From assembly GCA_947492375.1 (NCBI GenBank), contig CANLMI010000005.1:1-64000 (forward strand): a stretch of 64,000 bases of DNA, written 5' to 3'. Position 1 is the stretch's first letter. Each line of letters starts with the position of its first letter. The translations under genes were made by a program, and so were the position numbers. The notes under the pieces are model-generated. The model saw nothing but the letters and a program-made list of their open reading frames with translations. It ran no database searches and had not been told where the DNA came from. Below are positions 18,000-26,595 of the stretch, piece by piece. The DNA is from an uncultured Kordiimonas sp. (GTDB lineage Bacteria > Pseudomonadota > Alphaproteobacteria > Sphingomonadales > Kordiimonadaceae).

Positions 18000-18422
18000 A
18001 TGAAGAAAGCCTTGAAAAAAAAATATGCTTCCGTATCCAATGTCGCCAAGCTCGCAAATTGCGAGCACCAGCTCCTGTTCGACGAAAGATACGGAAGTAA
18101 ACGCAGTCAATATGTTGAAAAACGAAGAAATCAGGGCATAAGAGCGCATAAACAATTCGAAAACCAACTAAAGGCAACCAACTCTGATAAACGGTGTTTT
18201 ATCGCGACAGCCTGCTTCGGGGTAGATGCTGAAGAAACCCGCCTCTTAAGGCGATTTAGAGACAAATTCCTTTTACCTTTCTCCATTGGTAAATTCCTTG
18301 TTTCCCTCTATTATGGTTATAGTCCCAAGGTCGCGAAATTTCTTGATAAAAAGCCTGTTGCGAAGCAAATTACAAGGAAAGCCCTGCGTTTACTGGTTAG
18401 GATGATAAAATGCTACCTTTAG
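18000..18422 (+). CDS. CFI-box protein with a Cas4-like N-terminal motif
   Basis: 140 residues from the ATG at 18000. The C-terminal half has the CFI box (CFIATACFG at 66-74, then LLRRFRDKFLLP and LVSLYYGYSPKVAKFL), a domain of unknown function usually at protein C-termini. The first 55 residues resemble motif I of Cas4/RecB-family nucleases: SVSNVAKLANC with Cys21, and QGIRAH with a G-x3-H pattern ending at His50. The remaining nuclease motifs are absent here but present in the next gene, which overlaps by 13 bases. The two products may form one nuclease. Domain calls are from pattern recognition only. Confidence 0.7.
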   Translation: MKKALKKKYASVSNVAKLANCEHQLLFDERYGSKRSQYVEKRRNQGIRAHKQFENQLKATNSDKRCFIATACFGVDAEETRLLRRFRDKFLLPFSIGKFLVSLYYGYSPKVAKFLDKKPVAKQITRKALRLLVRMIKCYL

Positions 18423-18982
18423 ACAATATATACTTGGCCTCGTTTCTATTTGTGTTGGCTCTAATCTTTCTCGCAAAATCAGGTTATCTTTTTAAACCAA
18501 AAGAAAAGTATCCATCTCTGCCTTATGCTCTTAAAGGCGCCAAGCTCTTCATGAATGAACAATATCTTGAAATTGAAAACCCAAAATACTTGAACGGCAT
18601 TCCTGACCAGGTATGGCAACTCCCAAATGGCATGCTTGTCCCTATTGACACTAAAACCCGAAAGTCGATGAAAACAAATGAATATGACCGTATCCAACTT
18701 ACAGGTTACGCCTATTTATTGAAACACCACCCTGATACTAAACACTTACCCATTGCACCCTATGGATATATACGTTTTCCCATGCAACTTGGAGACCAGT
18801 ACCGAAAAGTTCAATTGTTGAAGAAAAATGCCTATGAAGAATGTGTCGATCGCTACACATTATTAAGTGCGGGAAAAATCCAGCCAAGGAAACCCCAAAA
18901 TACAAAATTTTGTGTCGGTTGCGGCCATCAGGACACCTGCAATTATTTTCTCTTTAACGTCAAAAAAGTCGGGAATCGGTAA
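18410..18982 (+). CDS. Membrane-anchored Cas4-like PD-(D/E)XK nuclease
   Basis: 190 residues. An N-terminal membrane segment (IYLASFLFVLALIFLAKSG, residues 7-25) precedes a RecB/Cas4-type core: Asp66 in GIPDQVW, Asp80-x-Lys82 in PIDTKTR, and Gln96 in RIQLTGYAYLL. The C-terminal CVGCGHQDTC (168-177) is the C-x2-C-x5-C half of a Cas4 iron-sulfur cluster. The fourth Cys and the His of motif I, normally N-terminal, are missing and appear in the upstream CFI-box protein. No cas genes or repeat arrays are nearby, so a role in conjugation or plasmid DNA handling at the membrane is more likely than in CRISPR adaptation. Confidence 0.8.
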   Translation: MLPLDNIYLASFLFVLALIFLAKSGYLFKPKEKYPSLPYALKGAKLFMNEQYLEIENPKYLNGIPDQVWQLPNGMLVPIDTKTRKSMKTNEYDRIQLTGYAYLLKHHPDTKHLPIAPYGYIRFPMQLGDQYRKVQLLKKNAYEECVDRYTLLSAGKIQPRKPQNTKFCVGCGHQDTCNYFLFNVKKVGNR

Positions 18983-19163
18983 CAATTGCTTTCATCCGAA
19001 CGCAAAAAACGCCGTTATCCAGTGAATTTCGCCTGAGTTGAACTCACCTGACTACCATTTCCGTAAAAGTAACAGCCAATCATAGTCAAAATATTGTCAT
19101 TGAAGTGTTAATCCATTTGAATGGTGATAAGCATATAGTTTACTCTTAATAAGGGAGAAATAT

Positions 19164-20477
19164 ATGAAAAAAGTAATATCCATAATACTTCTATTATTAA
19201 TTATAAATACGTTAAGTTATGCATCTCAAGACCCTTCCCCTCTTGGCGAATGGAAAGGTGTCTTATCGGTCAATGGTGCAAAACTCAATCTTATCCTAAA
19301 TATAGAAAGAGCCGGTGATAGCTTAACCGGATATCTGGAATCTCCGGATCAAGCCCCGGGAGCCAAAATACCAATTACAACGATAACGCAAGCCGACAAA
19401 AAGATAGTAATTCAGGTAAACGCTATCGCTTCAAAATTCGAGGGTAACTGGAATGGGGCATCCTGGGTCGGCCATTGGTTCCAAGGGGGCCAAAGCCTAC
19501 CATTAAGTTTCAACAAACATATATTAGAGCGCACTCAATACCCTTTACATCGACATAATTATTCAACAGAAGACCTCAGCATTCCCAACCAAGATGCGAT
19601 TATATCGGGGACATTAACGTCCCCGGTAGGTATTTCCAAACCTCCTCTCGCAATACTCGTTTCGGGTTCAGGCCAACAGGATCGTAATTCAACAGTATTT
19701 GATCATCGACCGTTTGCCGTTTTAGCCGATTATCTCACCCGGCAAGGTATAGCCGTATTTAGGTATGATGATCGAGGTGTAGGCAGTTCAACAGGTACAT
19801 TCTCTGGGGCCACCACTAATGATTTTGCAAATGACCTTAAAACTGTATCCAGATATTTTGATGTGAATGGGGGTTACAGATATCTAGGATTTGTTGGGCA
19901 TAGCGAAGGCGGTATTATTAGTCAATTAGCCGTTAATGAGGATACAGACTTTATTATCTTACTGGCGACTCCGGGCATTAATTTTTCTGACATTCTAATT
20001 GAGCAGGCATTGGAATATCAGAAAAATTACGGCCTGGATTTTATCTCAATAGATCTCCAAAAAAAAGCCCATGAAATCGCTGCCTCGGATACTGCTGATA
20101 TAACTCAAATATTAAAAAAAACACTAAACAATAATAATCCCCAAGTTCTCAAATATATCGAAGTTATGAACAGCAAATGGATGCGGTTTCTCCTAAGGCA
20201 TAAGCCCGAAATGGTACTGTCTAATATCAATATCCCGGTATTAGCGCTTAATGGTTCGCTTGATACACAAGTAACAGCGAAACCTAATCTTGAGGCTATT
20301 GGAACAGCCTTACTAAACCATAATGATGACGTAACGATTAAAAAGCTTGAAGGCCTTAATCATCTGTTCCAGCCAGCGGTAACCGGCAATATCGCAGAAT
20401 ATCGAAATATAAACGAGACTTTTTCACCTGATGCAATGGCAATTATTGCTGAATGGATCAACCATAGATTTCAATAA
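19164..20477 (+). CDS. Exported alpha/beta-hydrolase
   Basis: 437 residues. A signal peptide (KKVISIILLLLIINTLSYAS) is followed by a small beta-rich domain of about 110 residues (LGEWKGVLSVNGAKLNLIL), then an alpha/beta-hydrolase fold. The oxyanion strand LAILVSGSGQQDRN, the nucleophile elbow GHSEGG (Ser near residue 251), the Asp in LNGSLDTQV and the His in GLNHLFQ complete the triad. This architecture is that of secreted esterase/peptidase-like hydrolases of unknown substrate. AGGGAG precedes the ATG. It lies next to an SdpI-like gene and convergent to the RiPP cassette. A role in self-protection or processing is possible but unproven. Confidence 0.85.
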   Translation: MKKVISIILLLLIINTLSYASQDPSPLGEWKGVLSVNGAKLNLILNIERAGDSLTGYLESPDQAPGAKIPITTITQADKKIVIQVNAIASKFEGNWNGASWVGHWFQGGQSLPLSFNKHILERTQYPLHRHNYSTEDLSIPNQDAIISGTLTSPVGISKPPLAILVSGSGQQDRNSTVFDHRPFAVLADYLTRQGIAVFRYDDRGVGSSTGTFSGATTNDFANDLKTVSRYFDVNGGYRYLGFVGHSEGGIISQLAVNEDTDFIILLATPGINFSDILIEQALEYQKNYGLDFISIDLQKKAHEIAASDTADITQILKKTLNNNNPQVLKYIEVMNSKWMRFLLRHKPEMVLSNINIPVLALNGSLDTQVTAKPNLEAIGTALLNHNDDVTIKKLEGLNHLFQPAVTGNIAEYRNINETFSPDAMAIIAEWINHRFQ

Positions 20478-20542
20478 GAATATTGTTATCCCTATTAATA
20501 ATATGCTATTTTCATATTAAACATTAGTTGGAGTAAAACAAC

Positions 20543-20863
20543 ATGGTAAAGATGTTAAGCACATTCACTTACGGACTACCTACTCTTATGTTTTTAGTTT
20601 CAATCCCAATGATTTTCAAATGGATAAGTCCGAACTCGTTCTATGGCTACCGAACACAATACACACTTAGTTCCCCAGAAATTTGGTACGCAGCTAATAT
20701 GAAGATGGGAATAGCTACAGCTATAGCATCTATAATAGCAATAGTTGTAAGCCATTATATTGTGTCGAACTCTTCAGCTCAGATAGAGCATAGGTATGCT
20801 TACGCTATGATTTCAGGTATGTTAATCATTTTGCTTAGTATGGTTCTAGTAGCGTCAAACTAG
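20543..20863 (+). CDS. SdpI-family small membrane protein
   Basis: 106 residues with three membrane segments. The motif SPNSFYGYRTQYTLSSPEIW ending in YAAN is the SdpI-family signature (N-x3-YG-R-T-x-S-x6-W-x-x-A-N). Bacillus SdpI protects against the SdpC toxin and also acts as a signal receptor, but most homologues are uncharacterised. GGAG stands before the ATG. The gene converges on the RiPP cassette, with one shared hairpin between them. It is a candidate immunity protein for the peptide, though it is not in the same transcript. Confidence 0.8.
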   Translation: MVKMLSTFTYGLPTLMFLVSIPMIFKWISPNSFYGYRTQYTLSSPEIWYAANMKMGIATAIASIIAIVVSHYIVSNSSAQIEHRYAYAMISGMLIILLSMVLVASN

Positions 20864-20870
20864 AGAGAAA

Positions 20871-20896
20871 TGCCCCACAATTGTTAATGTGGGGCA
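20871..20896. terminator. Shared hairpin between convergent genes
   Basis: TGCCCCACA (20871-20879) pairs with TGTGGGGCA (20888-20896) around an 8-nt loop. It lies between the SdpI-like gene and the end of the radical SAM gene and could terminate both strands, though the T-tracts are weak. Confidence 0.65.
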
Positions 20897-20903
20897 CAAT
20901 GCA

Positions 20904-22307
20904 CTAACCTGTATGTTGAACCAATCCATACGTATTGAATTCGTCCAAAAGCTTTGCAACAAGAAACGGATTACCGCCTTCTTTGGTATATTTTTTTACT
21001 ATATCCTTTGGTGACATATCGCCATCAGCTATCATCGGCCCAATTTTCTCAAATAATTTACTTTCAATGACAATGGCATCATTGGTGAACGCAAAATGGC
21101 CATCAACATTCATATAAGTAAAATTCTCATCAAACCGTATTGGCAAATCTGTCTTTAATTTTTGAAGCTCCATATTCGCTTCAATCAATTCAAGCAGTTT
21201 TCTTTCATAATCCTCTGTGTCTGTATATACAGCCTCTGCGTGAACCACATAACCATTCGGCCATTTTTCTGAAGGCATTGTCGGACTCACAAGTCTAATA
21301 GTTTTCCTGAGGATATTAACAAGGAAGCCTGAGACACATGCAATCGTGGAGTTAGTCATTGTCGACTTCTTCGCTTCCTTGGTTTGCTCACCCTTTTCAG
21401 GTTTATACTTGAAAGCTCTACCTCCTGCCGACTTAATCGATTCAGACCCTACATTTTGCAGTACAAGCTCAACTCCTAATAGTTCTTCAGGCGTAAATTC
21501 CTCATGGACTTGCTTTAAGATTCTAGGTGTAAGAATAGAAAAACGGTTTACCGTAAAGCGAGACTTTTCCCAGAGTTTAAGAACCTTTCGCGTAAGCTCG
21601 ATATTACGAAGGGGAATAGCCGAAGTGGTTTGGGGCATTATACCTGTGACTTCATAAAAAATCTCAAGGAATTCCGCATATTCGGGATTATCTAAAGGTT
21701 CAGTGGCCCAATAGCAAAATCCATGATTCATTCCCGGACCCAAGACCCTTTGAGTACCTTGTAACATTTCCCGCCAATACTGGGCGCCATCATCTTTTAG
21801 GCTAAAATGGCCTTTAAACTTTTTCGCGGAAATTCCGCAAAACCAACACCCCACCGAGCAACCATCAGAGATTTCGAAAGCTATAGGCGGATGAACAATA
21901 CCTGAAGCGCCCGGGCCTAAGTCAATATTTGAACGGACTATTTGCCTATCTCGCCAAGCATCAAATAGAGGCGTCAAACCCTGAGAATTCGCAGACGTTA
22001 TTATCTCGCCGCGATAATAGTGCATATTTGTCATATGCATATTCCAGAGATGAGTCAATGGCCACTCTTCCTTAGTTGCAGTTTGCCGCTTTTCGATATA
22101 TTCGGGATGGAAAACTGGCCGCAGTGTCTCCAGGTCAATTTCACATCCACACATTTTTGCAGCCGTTTTTAAATCTAGTTCATTATTGTTTATGGAGTTC
22201 CGATAGTCTTCGTCACCAGAATACCGCTCAAGAAAACGTTTTATATGAGCGAGGTTTCTGATTTCCGACTTACTCCTGCTTTTCAGAAATTGAGTGTATT
22301 TAGACAT
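20904..22307 (-). CDS. PoyD-like radical SAM peptide epimerase (RiPP maturation)
   Basis: 467 residues. The radical SAM cluster motif is ISDGCSVGCWFC (Cys150, Cys154, Cys157), placed after a ~140-residue N-terminal helical region typical of the PoyD family. GFCYWATEPLDNPEY and TIACVSGFLVN (Cys324) follow; a Cys in this C-terminal region is the likely hydrogen donor by analogy with PoyD. Enzymes of this family convert selected L-residues of a precursor peptide to D. GGAG is seven bases before the ATG. It is the last gene of a minus-strand operon, 27 bases after the precursor gene, so its substrate is almost certainly that peptide. Family recognised from motif and context; activity not shown. 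Confidence 0.85.
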   Translation of the reverse strand: MSKYTQFLKSRSKSEIRNLAHIKRFLERYSGDEDYRNSINNNELDLKTAAKMCGCEIDLETLRPVFHPEYIEKRQTATKEEWPLTHLWNMHMTNMHYYRGEIITSANSQGLTPLFDAWRDRQIVRSNIDLGPGASGIVHPPIAFEISDGCSVGCWFCGISAKKFKGHFSLKDDGAQYWREMLQGTQRVLGPGMNHGFCYWATEPLDNPEYAEFLEIFYEVTGIMPQTTSAIPLRNIELTRKVLKLWEKSRFTVNRFSILTPRILKQVHEEFTPEELLGVELVLQNVGSESIKSAGGRAFKYKPEKGEQTKEAKKSTMTNSTIACVSGFLVNILRKTIRLVSPTMPSEKWPNGYVVHAEAVYTDTEDYERKLLELIEANMELQKLKTDLPIRFDENFTYMNVDGHFAFTNDAIVIESKLFEKIGPMIADGDMSPKDIVKKYTKEGGNPFLVAKLLDEFNTYGLVQHTG

Positions 22308-22334
22308 ACCAAAACTCCATAATATAGCTATATG

Positions 22335-22871
22335 TTAGACAGGAAGTTGAACTGTAGATACAGAACCACGTCCCTCTTGTTCGAAATCAACAAAATCAGG
22401 GTCTGGTGCTAAAACTGGATCACCGGGACGGCCGCCGCCTCCGCCGCCGCCGCCAACACCGAAGGCGCCAACCGTACTAAATGTTGTTACGAAAGTTGCA
22501 GCAAGAGCTGCTGCAAAGCCACCAGCACTAATCACGGCCGCTACAGAAACCACTGCCGCTGCATAAACAACGGCCGCTACCGCTACAAGAACGACGGCCG
22601 CAACGCCCACGCCGCCACCTACTTGTTCCAGTTGTTTGCGATCAAGCTCTCTCAGCTCACCGTTATCATCTTTTATTAGAGCCTTTTCAGGCAAAGCATC
22701 TTTAAACTCAGCAGCAATTTCTTTTTCCACCAAGTCCTGTTTTAGATCGTAACCAAGCTCATTTGCCCGGTTGATCATTGTTCTGAAATCAAAGTCTTCT
22801 GTTAAACATGCTTCGATTATTTCATCATTGACGGTAATATCGTCAGCAAATTTTTGCATTTCAGCAAGCAT
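22335..22871 (-). CDS. Nif11-type RiPP precursor with a long Val/Ala/Gly-rich core
   Basis: 178 residues from the ATG at 22871, which overlaps the end of the transporter gene by 11 bases and has GGAG upstream. Residues 1-86 are an acidic helical Nif11-like leader (MLAEMQKFADDITVNDEIIE) ending in the double-glycine site LEQVGG (81-86), the cut site for the C39 peptidase encoded next door. The remaining ~92 residues are the core: a Val/Ala-rich stretch (88-113), an Ala/Thr/Phe stretch to ~137, eight consecutive Gly (140-147), and a Pro/acidic tail. The hydrophobic repeat resembles the polytheonamide-type cores that PoyD enzymes epimerise, but it is about twice as long. It may form a membrane channel; this is inference. 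Confidence 0.85.
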   Translation of the reverse strand: MLAEMQKFADDITVNDEIIEACLTEDFDFRTMINRANELGYDLKQDLVEKEIAAEFKDALPEKALIKDDNGELRELDRKQLEQVGGGVGVAAVVLVAVAAVVYAAAVVSVAAVISAGGFAAALAATFVTTFSTVGAFGVGGGGGGGGRPGDPVLAPDPDFVDFEQEGRGSVSTVQLPV

Positions 22872-24963
22872 ACTGCTTCTCCAAAATAATTTCGTTAAAA
22901 TCGATAACCCGATCAACCGATTTAATTGTTTCCGGTCTATGGGCTATTATTATTCGCGTAATTCCCAAGCTAGACACTGAGGAATTAACCATTCTTTCTG
23001 TTTCAATATCTAAGTGCGCAGTCCCTTCATCCATAAATAAAATTTTAGGTTGCCGATAAAGAGCACGTGCTAACATCAGGCGCTGCTTTTGCCCTCCTGA
23101 TAACACTGACCCCATATCTCCAATGAGGCTCTCATAGCCCATTGGCATTGCCATGATATCGTTGTGAATCATGGCTCGTTGCGCAGCTCGCATGATTTCC
23201 CGCCTTTCAGGGGCACTATCGAAGAATGAAATATTTTCAGATATAGACCCTGTAAGTAGGTCATCATCTTGCATCACTACGCCAATCTGTTTTCGAAAAT
23301 CAGTAAGGCCATATTCATTGATCGGGCGATCATCGATCAATACTTGCCCAACTGATGGTTGGAACAGTCCTGTCATAATTTTTAGAAGAGTTGTTTTGCC
23401 ACATCCAGAGGGGCCAATTATTGCGACACTTTCCCCAGCTTTAATATGTATATTGACGTCATTTAAGACATTGGGGTTGTCCATCGAATATTTGTAACTG
23501 ACATTTTGGCATGTAATTGAACCAGTCAATATCGGATGATCGGAAACATTATCCAATTCTTCACCCTCTGTATGCGCAATATCGGCAATACGTTCCAGAT
23601 GCAGACTTAGCATCCTGAATTCAATCGCGCGCTCAACAAGGGCTGAAGCTTTTTCCGTAAAGTTTCGTTTATAAGCAAGAAAGGCAAACAACATCCCAAC
23701 AGTGAAACCATCACCAGCCAAAACAAATTTTACGCCGATATAAATGAGAATTATTCTCTCCATGCCGAAGACAACAGAATTAGCGCTTGCAAACCAGATA
23801 TTTAACTTTTGTAATCGAGCACCGTCATTAATCGTATCAGCGAACTTGTTTTGCCAAATTTGTTGGCGCCCAGCTTCGCCCCCAAACAGTTTCAGGCTGG
23901 TAATGCTACGTAAACTTTCAATAAAAGTGCTTTGCTCTTTAGCCTGAGTGACGATTAAATCTTCTTGTCTGGCTCGCAATGGCCTATAAGCAATCATTCG
24001 TAAGGCAAAATATATTGCCCAGGCAATTAAGGCTACGAACGCAAGTGCGGGGCTATAGACAAACATCAATACCAACGTTGTAATTGCCATTACTCCATCT
24101 AAAATACTTGCGATTAACCCTTCTGTTAGCATGGCTTTTATTGGCGCCATTGAACCAAAACGTGAGACAATATCGCCAATATGACGTTTTTCGAAAAAAT
24201 CGACAGGAAGCCGCAATAAGTGCCTGAAAAGGTTTCCCATCATCTGGAAGGACAACATACTGCCAAAGTAAAGCAGAACGTAGCTGCGAAGCGTCTGGGC
24301 AATTACATTAATCAGGGAAAACCCGCCAAATCCCAATGCCAGAACGAGAAGCAAATCAATATCAAAACTGGTTAAAACCTCATCAACTGCAATTTGAAGA
24401 TAAAACGGGCTTGCAAGAACAAAAAGTTGTAAAACAATCGATAAGACTAATAACTGAAGAAGATTGGTCTTTAAACCAAATAGCCTTCCCCATAAGTCAG
24501 AAAGCCGGAGAGTAGTTTTCTCCTTTCTTTTCTCAAACTTTTCAGTGGGGTTAAGCTCAAGTGCCACCCCTGTGAAATGTTTGGAAAATTCCTCATAATT
24601 ATAGCTTCGCTCGCCTAATGCGGGATCATGAATAGCAAACTTGTTTTTCGTTGCACTCTTCAGCACCACATAATGATTCATATCCCAATGAATTATTGCC
24701 GGCAGCCTTAAATTAAATACCTTATCGATGTCTAGCTTCACGCCGCGGTCATTGAACCCCAAACTATTAGCTACATCAGCAACTGACTTCATTGTCATAC
24801 CGTGCATTGAAATTACGTGCCGCTGACGAAGAGCAACCAAGTCAGTTTGAAAACCATAATATCCGGCTATCATTGCGACACAGGCAAGGCCGCACTCACA
24901 CGCCTCATTCTGCCGGATCATAGGCAATTGCCGTTTTCCGGATAAATTAAGCATATTAAGCAT
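22861..24963 (-). CDS. Peptidase C39-containing ABC transporter
   Basis: 700 residues in the usual three parts. The N-terminal C39 peptidase has Cys24 (QNEACECGLAC), His97 (MNHYVVL) and Asp113 (AIHDPALGE), so it looks active. The membrane domain spans about residues 165-430. The ATPase has Walker A GPSGCGKTT near residue 518, signature LSGGQKQR near 622 and Walker B ILFMDEG. Such proteins remove double-glycine leaders while exporting peptides. Its start overlaps the HlyD stop (TAATG) and its end overlaps the precursor gene, which ties the three together. It may also serve the RTX protein encoded at 30.8 kb. Confidence 0.92.
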   Translation of the reverse strand: MLNMLNLSGKRQLPMIRQNEACECGLACVAMIAGYYGFQTDLVALRQRHVISMHGMTMKSVADVANSLGFNDRGVKLDIDKVFNLRLPAIIHWDMNHYVVLKSATKNKFAIHDPALGERSYNYEEFSKHFTGVALELNPTEKFEKRKEKTTLRLSDLWGRLFGLKTNLLQLLVLSIVLQLFVLASPFYLQIAVDEVLTSFDIDLLLVLALGFGGFSLINVIAQTLRSYVLLYFGSMLSFQMMGNLFRHLLRLPVDFFEKRHIGDIVSRFGSMAPIKAMLTEGLIASILDGVMAITTLVLMFVYSPALAFVALIAWAIYFALRMIAYRPLRARQEDLIVTQAKEQSTFIESLRSITSLKLFGGEAGRQQIWQNKFADTINDGARLQKLNIWFASANSVVFGMERIILIYIGVKFVLAGDGFTVGMLFAFLAYKRNFTEKASALVERAIEFRMLSLHLERIADIAHTEGEELDNVSDHPILTGSITCQNVSYKYSMDNPNVLNDVNIHIKAGESVAIIGPSGCGKTTLLKIMTGLFQPSVGQVLIDDRPINEYGLTDFRKQIGVVMQDDDLLTGSISENISFFDSAPERREIMRAAQRAMIHNDIMAMPMGYESLIGDMGSVLSGGQKQRLMLARALYRQPKILFMDEGTAHLDIETERMVNSSVSSLGITRIIIAHRPETIKSVDRVIDFNEIILEKQYAC

Positions 24964-26198
24964 TAGCTGCGTCCCCCAATGCTTTTTAAAGGCTCAAGTA
25001 ACCAATCAATGAAACTCCGCTTTTCGAGAATGATGTTTGCCTCTAACTGCATCCCTAATTGCAGCTCTATTCTCTTGCCCGCTATATTTAACCCTGTCTC
25101 TTCCAATGAAGCTGTTATCCTGTAAACAGGCTCTTGTAATGCAATGGGAGCTGAAATCTCAGCAGGTGACAAAATAGTCTCGGTGACTTTTGTTATTGTT
25201 GCCGGAAAAGATCCAAATCGCTGATATGGGAATGCTGCATACAAAAGCCGAACATCTTGCCCTTCCTCAACAAAACCAACCGCACGACTAGGAACATACA
25301 ATTGCGCTACAAGTTCACTGTTTTCTGGTAGGATTGTGAGAACAGGTTGTTGAGGAACAAGGCTCTGTCCCACTGTATTACTGGTAATGGATGAAACACG
25401 CCCAGAGACCGGGGCTTTAATTATATATGTTTTGCTACCCTGTAATTCCGCTTCCCGGGTATCCATCTCAATTAATTGTGCCTTTAGCCGTGCTACGCGA
25501 GCTTCAGTTTCTCCCGGCAATTGATCCATTCTAATGTTTAGTTGGGCTAATCTGGCCTCTGCATTTTTATGTTCTTGCTCTCTTAAGGTTCCTTGGGCTT
25601 TCTGACTGAGCCAGGATTGCCTGCGGCGTTCACTTTCAGCTTTAGATATAAACCCTTTACCAAGTAGCTCTTGAACATCATCGTACCCTGCTTGAGCAGA
25701 TAAGATGATCTCCTTTTGTAATTCAATTTGATATATCAGAGAGGCTATTTCCAGTTTAACAGCCTGTATTTCAGCCCGCATACGGCTTTGTTCAGAAGCT
25801 AATTGGTTTTCTTCAATTGTAATCTGGTTCTTTAAGTTTTGCCTCTGATCTGCAATAGCTAATAGCGAGCGAGCCTCGACCGAAGTGTCTGCCAGTGCTT
25901 GCTCCGCACGAACAGACAAAAGGGGATCACCAACTCTTACACGCTCGCCCTCATGGACATATATTTCTGATACTGTACCGAAACGACCTGCTTGAATTTT
26001 CGCAAGGCCTTTGGTTGGCACCAAATAACCAGATACACGCTCTGTTCGGGCGTAAGAACCGGTAAACAAAACCAGAAGCAATAAGCCTACTAACCCGCCG
26101 ATTAAACCAGTGATTATTTTAAACGAGACAGGATTTGTTAGAAAAACATCCCCATGTAATTTCTGTTTCCGTGCCTCAACGACTTCTGATCTAAACAA
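24963..26198 (-). CDS. HlyD-family membrane fusion protein
   Basis: 411 residues: one N-terminal membrane anchor (IITGLIGGLVGLLLLVLFTG), a biotinyl-lipoyl half, a long coiled-coil hairpin (residues ~115-240, with QNLKNQITIEENQLASEQ), the second lipoyl half and a beta barrel (APVSGRVSSITSNTVGQSLVP). It links an inner-membrane ABC exporter to an outer-membrane TolC channel, which is not in this window. The start is a TTG with GAAGGG upstream. It is the first gene of the RiPP operon, so the promoter should lie in 26199-26595. Confidence 0.9.
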   Translation of the reverse strand: MFRSEVVEARKQKLHGDVFLTNPVSFKIITGLIGGLVGLLLLVLFTGSYARTERVSGYLVPTKGLAKIQAGRFGTVSEIYVHEGERVRVGDPLLSVRAEQALADTSVEARSLLAIADQRQNLKNQITIEENQLASEQSRMRAEIQAVKLEIASLIYQIELQKEIILSAQAGYDDVQELLGKGFISKAESERRRQSWLSQKAQGTLREQEHKNAEARLAQLNIRMDQLPGETEARVARLKAQLIEMDTREAELQGSKTYIIKAPVSGRVSSITSNTVGQSLVPQQPVLTILPENSELVAQLYVPSRAVGFVEEGQDVRLLYAAFPYQRFGSFPATITKVTETILSPAEISAPIALQEPVYRITASLEETGLNIAGKRIELQLGMQLEANIILEKRSFIDWLLEPLKSIGGRS

Positions 26199-26595
26199 GA
26201 CCTATACCCTTCGCTTATATCCACCCTCCCAAACGGGATATAGCGAAAGTAATAGTTTACACCAAAAAATAGAAAGTAACGATTATATGAGAATCATGTT
26301 ATCGATAAAGATGAACATACTATATAAATAGTAGTAAATTAACGAATTTCTTACCTTGACTTTATGGGTCAGGCCTAAAAAAAATAATGAAATATATAAG
26401 GTTAGTTTTGGAGCAGCCTTGGAAATAACAGCACATTATTTACCATAAAATTTATAAGAAATTAGCGAAGAAAATAGTGAAAAATTTTCAATTCACAAGA
26501 AATTGATACTGAAAAAAGAGTGTAATTTATATGTTAAGAATTAAATTTTCGAGACTGATTAAATCAAATATCAATGATTACTGCAATTTTTTGAG
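26199..26595. other. AT-rich intergenic region upstream of the RiPP operon
   Basis: About 400 nt without a gene. It should hold the promoter of the hlyD-transporter-precursor-epimerase operon on the minus strand. A short TGAC/GTCA inverted repeat lies near 26358-26372. No clear -35/-10 pair or terminator could be assigned. Confidence 0.4.

Noticed and set aside
22335..22871. Nif11-like leader taken as a nitrogen-fixation protein
   Set aside because: The domain name is historic; a double-glycine site, adjacent C39 transporter and epimerase show a peptide precursor.
26199..26595. Possible small gene in the AT-rich gap upstream of hlyD
   Set aside because: A short frame at 26110-26331 overlaps hlyD on the other strand and has no ribosome site; nothing supports translation.
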